Below are positions 5,535 to 8,744 of a DNA stretch of 8,744 nt, piece after piece. The notes beneath the pieces were generated by a model that was not told the origin of the DNA, ran no database searches, and saw nothing but the letters and a program-made list of their open reading frames with translations. Source of the stretch: Armatimonadota bacterium. Its GTDB lineage: Bacteria; Cloacimonadota; Cloacimonadia; Cloacimonadales; TCS61. Both the position numbers and the translations under genes were made by a program. Within the stretch, counting starts at the first letter, position 1; the number at the start of each line of letters is the position of its first letter. The stretch covers positions 1 through 8,744 of the forward strand of contig JAUWNO010000069.1 in assembly GCA_030612605.1 (NCBI GenBank). Direction: 5' to 3'.

Positions 5535-6218
5535 CTATACCTTTCTGAATATCGCACTACCCAATCCATCTGGGATCAAGATAGGTTTTTCCGGTTTGTT
5601 ATCTAAAAATTCATCAAGTGCTCTTGAACATGCCCAATCCGATTCTGGATTTCTATAGTCGTGGAGAAAGATGAACCCGCCAGGATTTGTTCTCAGATAA
5701 AAAAAATCTAAAGCTGCTTTTGTAGGTTCATATTTATCAAAATCAATCATCACAAAGGCAAAGCGTTCCTTTTCAAGCCCCGATGTTGTATCTGGAAAAA
5801 AGCCTTTTCGAATTATGATATTATGGGTATCTCCAATATAGTCTGTAACATACTCTACGGACGTGTCTTTGAAACGATTATCAGAAGCGGTATCTGAATC
5901 ACGCTTATCAAAACCCTGAAATGTATCAAAAAGGAACAATGGTCGATCGGGGATTCTGTCATGGATAAACTTACTCATCGAACCTCTATAAACCCCACAC
6001 TCTGCCAAGGAACCATATACTTGATTTCTGATTATTTGTTCAATAGCCAGACTCACCGCACCATACCTTACGGGATCGCCTGTGCGCACGATTGCATCTC
6101 TTTGCTGTGGTGAGAAATAAGGTGTCAAAAACCATTTTGAGGCGATGGAGTGATATAAAATTTCTCGTATTTTTCTTCTGTTTATTCCTCTTAGTCTCAG
6201 CCAATTACGAATTGCCAT
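5535..6218 (-). CDS. TylF/macrocin-type SAM-dependent methyltransferase
   Basis: This 227-residue protein matches the class I methyltransferase layout of the TylF/MycF family. The SAM-binding glycine motif is LAECGVYRGS (71-80), an acidic residue after strand 2 is D98 in LFLFDTFQGF (94-103), and the metal/active-site region is MIDFDKYEPTKAALDFF (157-173) followed by NPGGFIFLHDY (178-188). In characterised members, Mg-binding aspartates in these last two blocks position a sugar hydroxyl for O-methylation. The substrate here is unknown; surface polysaccharide or a natural-product sugar is plausible but unsupported by neighbours. The N-terminus is basic (RNWLRLRGINRRKIRE). The ATG at 6218 has GGAG 7 nt upstream and follows 34 nt after the GTTA end of repeat C3. 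Repeat C2 begins about 22 nt after the stop. It reads as a cassette gene. Confidence 0.8.
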   Translation of the reverse strand: MAIRNWLRLRGINRRKIREILYHSIASKWFLTPYFSPQQRDAIVRTGDPVRYGAVSLAIEQIIRNQVYGSLAECGVYRGSMSKFIHDRIPDRPLFLFDTFQGFDKRDSDTASDNRFKDTSVEYVTDYIGDTHNIIIRKGFFPDTTSGLEKERFAFVMIDFDKYEPTKAALDFFYLRTNPGGFIFLHDYRNPESDWACSRALDEFLDNKPEKPILIPDGLGSAIFRKV

Positions 6219-6252
6219 GTGAGCTCTCCATATTATTCGTTACTATGATGCG

Positions 6253-6440
6253 TAATAACATACATCAGACGGTTAATAAATTTCATATACTACCTGGTTA
6301 AGCAGGATATTACCAGATTGCGATATTTACTTTTCATTGTCCTAATCTTCGATATTAGCTTCTTATATATCGTCTTATTCCGAAAAGAAAAATGTATTCT
6401 TCATTTGTCAAATACTTTCCTGCTTAGCAAAGCTTTTTTA
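6253..6440 (-). repeat. Long attC-like repeat, copy C3 (overlapping the end of the CxxHDxxY gene)
   Basis: This copy is homologous to C1 and C2, with inverted arms ctaagcagga (6427-6418) and tcctgcttaa (6307-6298) on the minus strand. Similarity to C2 extends upstream through taaaaaagctttg. It ends at GTTATTA (6259-6253), the poorest match of the three to GTTRRRY. It overlaps the last ~13 codons of the upstream gene and supplies its TGA stop. The next ATG (6218) follows 34 nt later. Confidence 0.7.
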
Positions 6441-6847
6441 GGAGCTATTTTCTGCCGTCCAAATGACCATGAAAAAGAGCGATTGAATACTTCAGTACCA
6501 CCAACACGAACACCATGAAACATGGTTTCTGCCATTTGAGTAGAGCCAAGTATTCGGGCTACGTCTATCATTAATTCTGCATCCGCCACTAATCTTTCAA
6601 CATTTTCCTCCGGATATCCTGCCCAGTATTTTAGATCGTGCAGGAAACACGCAGGGAACAGGTTGCTCTTTTTCCAGGAATTAAACCATAATGAGCAGCC
6701 GTCACTCTTGAATAGAATGTGTGGCGGGTCTTTATCGATTTTTTCCCAGAGGTGTGGAAGCTCGTAAAACTCACATATCTCCTTAATTTTGGAAAAAGAT
6801 ACTTCTTCGCCTTTTGGAGGTAATTCCATTTTGTCTGGTAATTTCAT
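6401..6847 (-). CDS. Small protein with phospholipase-A2-like CxxHDxxY motif
   Basis: I chose the ATG at 6847 (148 aa) over the in-frame GTG at 6850 because GAGG lies 6 nt before the ATG but only 3 nt before the GTG. No signal peptide or membrane segment is seen. The middle carries SDGCSLWFNSWK (48-59) and then ACFLHDLKYWAG (66-77), with C67, H70, D71 and Y74, followed by ERLVADAELM (84-93). This recalls small phage and bacterial proteins with a C-x2-HD-x2-YW motif and the CxxHDxxY catalytic helix of secreted phospholipase A2. The resemblance is a motif match only, so enzymatic activity is unproven. The C-terminal tail (about 136-148, KKALLSRKVFDK) is encoded by repeat C3, so the original end was probably changed. 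The start lies 28 nt behind the amidotransferase stop, and it is the first gene of the apparent array. Confidence 0.6.
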   Translation of the reverse strand: MKLPDKMELPPKGEEVSFSKIKEICEFYELPHLWEKIDKDPPHILFKSDGCSLWFNSWKKSNLFPACFLHDLKYWAGYPEENVERLVADAELMIDVARILGSTQMAETMFHGVRVGGTEVFNRSFSWSFGRQKIAPKKALLSRKVFDK

Positions 6848-6875
6848 CACTTTCCTCGTTTCTATTTTTTCTTTG

Positions 6876-7556
6876 TTAGTTTGTTTTGATAAAATTTCTG
6901 AATATCTCGAAATTTTGTTTGATTTGTTGGGAATTTTCTAATTCATTCTTAAAATATTTTTTTAGCCCGGGTTTTTCTAAAAGGCGTTTTTGAAAAGCGT
7001 ATTCTCCGGTTTTATAATCTACTTCCGGATGAAACTGAACTCCCCAAACCGGTAGATTTTTATATTGAAAAGCCTGAATCGGACAATCATCATTTTTGGC
7101 AATCACTCTGAAATCATCTATCAAATTGCAAACTTCATCGTAATGTGATTCATAAAAGACCGGATTTTCGATTCCTTCAAAAAGCGGATTAGAATCCAGT
7201 TTAACTTTTTTCCAACCAAATTCAGGTTTTTCTGCTTTTCGGCAAGATTTATTTCCCAGAATAGCTTTTGCCAGAATTTGATGACCATAACAAATTCCCA
7301 GAATTGATTTGCTGTGTTTCAGAAAATAATGGATAATTTCAAATATTTGTTTGTCATTCTCGTTATCCTCCGATGCAAACAGCTCCGAACCGGTTATCAA
7401 AAGATGATCATATCGCGATAATCTGGAATTTTTTATTTCTTCATCAGGATAACATATTTCAGAAGCACAATTTAAATTTCTAATAATATCTGAAAATATA
7501 AGGTCATACTTTTTTCTTTTCTCAATATTGATAATCGTGTTCAATATTAGAAGCAT
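6876..7556 (-). CDS. Class I glutamine amidotransferase-like protein
   Basis: This 226-residue stand-alone GATase1 domain has the full triad: C89 in the nucleophile elbow LGICYGHQILA (86-96), and H176 with E178 in VQFHPEVD (173-180). LLITGSEL (52-59) would form the oxyanion/first glycine region, and EFGWKKVKL (112-120) and FYESHYDEV (134-142) match the GMP-synthase-like subgroup. Such enzymes hydrolyse glutamine to deliver ammonia to a partner synthetase, or act on gamma-glutamyl compounds as free-standing hydrolases. No synthetase subunit is adjacent, so the acceptor is unknown. The protein has a C-terminal extension (about 185-226) rich in K, E, N and Q. The ATG at 7556 has AAGGA 9 nt upstream. 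Its stop sits 28 nt before the next gene's ATG, so the two may be co-transcribed. It is divergent from alkD. Confidence 0.85.
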   Translation of the reverse strand: MLLILNTIINIEKRKKYDLIFSDIIRNLNCASEICYPDEEIKNSRLSRYDHLLITGSELFASEDNENDKQIFEIIHYFLKHSKSILGICYGHQILAKAILGNKSCRKAEKPEFGWKKVKLDSNPLFEGIENPVFYESHYDEVCNLIDDFRVIAKNDDCPIQAFQYKNLPVWGVQFHPEVDYKTGEYAFQKRLLEKPGLKKYFKNELENSQQIKQNFEIFRNFIKTN

Positions 7557-7702
7557 TTATTAAATTCCTTCACTAAAATTTTTCAACGATATTAATTGCG
7601 ACTAAACTATAAAATATTTTTTCTTTGCCATCATTTATGTAAAGGTTTTTCCGATTTGAAGTATCAAAGGCTTCAAGTGTTTACTTTTCAATAATAAATT
7701 TC

Positions 7703-7732
7703 TTGCACAATATTAATCGATTTTTTTAGAGT
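7703..7732 (+). promoter_or_regulatory. Weak candidate promoter toward alkD
   Basis: TTGCAC (7703-7708) is followed, 18 nt later, by TAGAGT (7727-7732) on the plus strand. Both boxes match sigma-70 consensus at about 4 of 6 positions. It lies upstream of the palindromic element, so a transcript from here would carry that element in its 5' leader. In the rest of the 7557-7810 gap I see no gene and no stronger signal. Confidence 0.2.
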
Positions 7733-7810
7733 AATAACTGTTTAAGGAATCGGAGAGTAAAGATTGTTTTTTATCAGACACTCAAGAAAAAAAATGAATC
7801 CTGCGAAATT

Positions 7811-7927
7811 GAGTGTTTTTGTCATCCTGGTCCGGCAGCTGCCGGATTGCTTTTTCATTGAAGGATCTCCGCTTATAAAGAGATTCTTCGTTAGAGATTA
7901 CATAAAAGATTTCCTCAGAAAGACAGC
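7811..7927 (-). mobile_element. Palindromic interspersed repeat, copy B (MITE-like)
   Basis: This is the inverted copy of 438-548: gagtgtttttgtcatcctgg at the left, ggatctccgcttataa in the middle, and gatttcctcagaaagacagc at the right. It differs by an inserted or substituted block at about 7831-7845 containing the perfect 14-bp palindrome ccggcagctgccgg. The element sits in the leader region of alkD, ending about 40 nt before its ribosome binding site. Short A-rich direct repeats (aagaaaaaaa at 7784 and 7952) flank it but are too low in complexity to call a target duplication. Confidence 0.65.
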
Positions 7928-7976
7928 CTTTTTTCATTTTGTAGAACCCTTAAGAAAAAAATAGTATGGAGCAAAA

Positions 7977-8660
7977 ATGCATAATTATATCAAACCATTA
8001 GTTAAAGAATTTAAGAACAATGCAAATCCCACAAATGCCGAACCAATGGCAAAATATATGAAAAACCTGTTTCCATATCTGGGAGTAAAGACACCGGAAA
8101 GAAGAGAAATTACCAAAAAGTTTTTCAAGGAAAATAGTCTGCCCCCAATATCCGATTTAGAAGAAATAATTCGCGATTTGTGGGAACTTCCGGAAAGGGA
8201 ATTCCAGTATTTTGCAGTTGGAATGCTGCGAAAATTCAGCAAGAAATTAGATAAAGATTTTATAGAATTATTTGAACACCTTATCATCACAAAATCTTGG
8301 TGGGATTCTGTGGATGGAATTGCAAGCTGGCTGGTTGGAAGTTTGTTCAAAAGATTTCCGAAATTGATAAAACCATATACAGAGAAATGGATGAAATCAG
8401 GAAATATGTGGTTGCAGAGAACTATGATCTTATTTCAACTCGGTTATAAAGACGAAACAGATGTAAAATTGCTTTTCAAGAACATAAAAAAATGTATGGA
8501 TTCAAAAGAGTTTTTCATTCAAAAAGCGATCGGCTGGGCTTTACGGGAATATTCCAAAACTAATGCTCAAGCTGTGATCGATTTTGTAGAAAATAATGAG
8601 CTTGCACCACTCAGTAAACGCGAAACTTTAAAGTGGTTGAAAAATCAAGGGAAGATTTAG
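7977..8660 (+). CDS. alkD: DNA alkylation repair glycosylase AlkD
   Basis: This 227-residue protein is built of HEAT-like helical repeats and should remove cationic alkylated bases (N3-methyladenine, N7-methylguanine) from DNA without base flipping. The residues that matter in Bacillus cereus AlkD fall at the same numbers here: W109 and D113 in TKSWWDSVD (105-113), R148 in WLQRTMILFQL (145-155) and W187 in FFIQKAIGWALREYSKTN (179-196). ELAPLSKRE (208-216) is also conserved. The ATG at 7977 has GGAG 5 nt upstream and gives an N-terminus aligned with the family (AEPMAKYMKN at 21-30). It is a stand-alone gene, divergent from the amidotransferase, and no repair partner is nearby. Nothing suggests truncation. 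A direct repeat begins at its stop codon. Confidence 0.95.
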   Translation: MHNYIKPLVKEFKNNANPTNAEPMAKYMKNLFPYLGVKTPERREITKKFFKENSLPPISDLEEIIRDLWELPEREFQYFAVGMLRKFSKKLDKDFIELFEHLIITKSWWDSVDGIASWLVGSLFKRFPKLIKPYTEKWMKSGNMWLQRTMILFQLGYKDETDVKLLFKNIKKCMDSKEFFIQKAIGWALREYSKTNAQAVIDFVENNELAPLSKRETLKWLKNQGKI

Positions 8661-8710
8661 CAACTAACAAAACTAATAATGATAAACAAAAAATTAGCAA
8701 CTAACAAAAC
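8657..8710 (+). repeat. Direct repeat of 17 bp at the alkD 3' end
   Basis: ttagcaactaacaaaac occurs exactly at 8657-8673 and 8694-8710, a 37-bp spacing. The first copy includes the alkD TAG stop. The sequence between and after is a low-G+C, aacaaa-rich tract. No terminator hairpin is seen. Confidence 0.6.
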
Positions 8711-8744
8711 AAACAAAACGAACAAGAAATGGATTTTTAAATAT

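Noticed and set aside
4215..6440. Repeats C1-C3 considered as riboswitches or shared promoters in 5' leaders
   Set aside because: They precede genes and each contains TTGACA, but no matching -10 box follows at usual spacing, the genes share no pathway, C3 overlaps an upstream coding end, and homology stops sharply at GTTA. A recombination site explains more. A regulatory role in addition is not excluded.
4215..6440. CRISPR array considered because of three repeats
   Set aside because: Copies are ~175 bp and ~900-1,100 bp apart with genes between them, and no cas gene is present.
6871..6882. GTTAGTTT at the amidotransferase stop considered as a further R' box or attI
   Set aside because: The motif is on the opposite strand to the array polarity, has no paired arm nearby, and is short enough to occur by chance.
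7764..7964. Plus-strand frame of 66 codons upstream of alkD
   Set aside because: It is almost wholly the palindromic repeat copy B; the peptide reflects the repeat rather than a gene.
7985..8350. Minus-strand frame of 121 codons opposite alkD
   Set aside because: Antisense shadow of alkD, which carries all its catalytic residues.
8657..8710. 17-bp direct repeat considered as an attachment site
   Set aside because: Only two copies 37 bp apart in a low-complexity aacaaa-rich tract; slippage duplication is simpler, and there is no integrase or tRNA.

Overview
The window is an AT-rich bacterial chromosome segment. Every gene is on the minus strand except alkD at the right end. No marker gene fixes the taxonomy. 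The PdxJ variant (VNLNKIA, HPRQDERH and NIEGYP motifs) resembles the form I know from Bacteroidota and relatives, and the interspersed palindromic repeats also recall genomes of the FCB group, possibly Cloacimonadota. That placement is a low-confidence inference.

Left part (1-2402, minus strand): a housekeeping block reading rluB (23S rRNA pseudouridine synthase), then a divergent YchF-type P-loop ATPase/GTPase, then the N-terminus of an FtsK-like DNA translocase that runs off the left edge. rluB and ychF are 7 nt apart. ychF and ftsK are now separated by a small palindromic repeat element. An exact 18-bp duplication of the ychF 3' end (569-586 and 378-395) flanks the insert, and removing it would leave ftsK 16 nt behind ychF.

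Middle part (about 2696-6850, minus strand): a run of unrelated cargo genes, each followed by a structured site. In transcription order: a small protein with a CxxHDxxY motif; long repeat C3; a TylF-like methyltransferase; repeat C2; a two-TM bacterial PH-domain protein; an attC-like hairpin; a gene-free stretch with a REP-like double palindrome; repeat C1; pdxJ; a good attC site (3412-3472); a GIY-YIG-like protein; and a second attC-like site (2696-2767). The two clearest sites have the integron attC layout: R'' after the stop codon, an L'' arm with one extra G relative to L', and R' just before the next gene. The three long repeats share about 175 bp, end abruptly at a GTTA motif, and each next gene starts 25-37 nt later. 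I read this as an integron-like gene-cassette array with no integrase in view (CALIN-like), using conventional short attC sites together with a longer, repeated, attC-like site that I do not recognise.

Right part (6876-8744): a class I glutamine amidotransferase (minus) and, divergently, alkD (plus), a DNA alkylation-repair glycosylase with its full set of key residues. The intergenic region between them holds a second, inverted copy of the element found between ychF and ftsK. Short direct repeats follow alkD.
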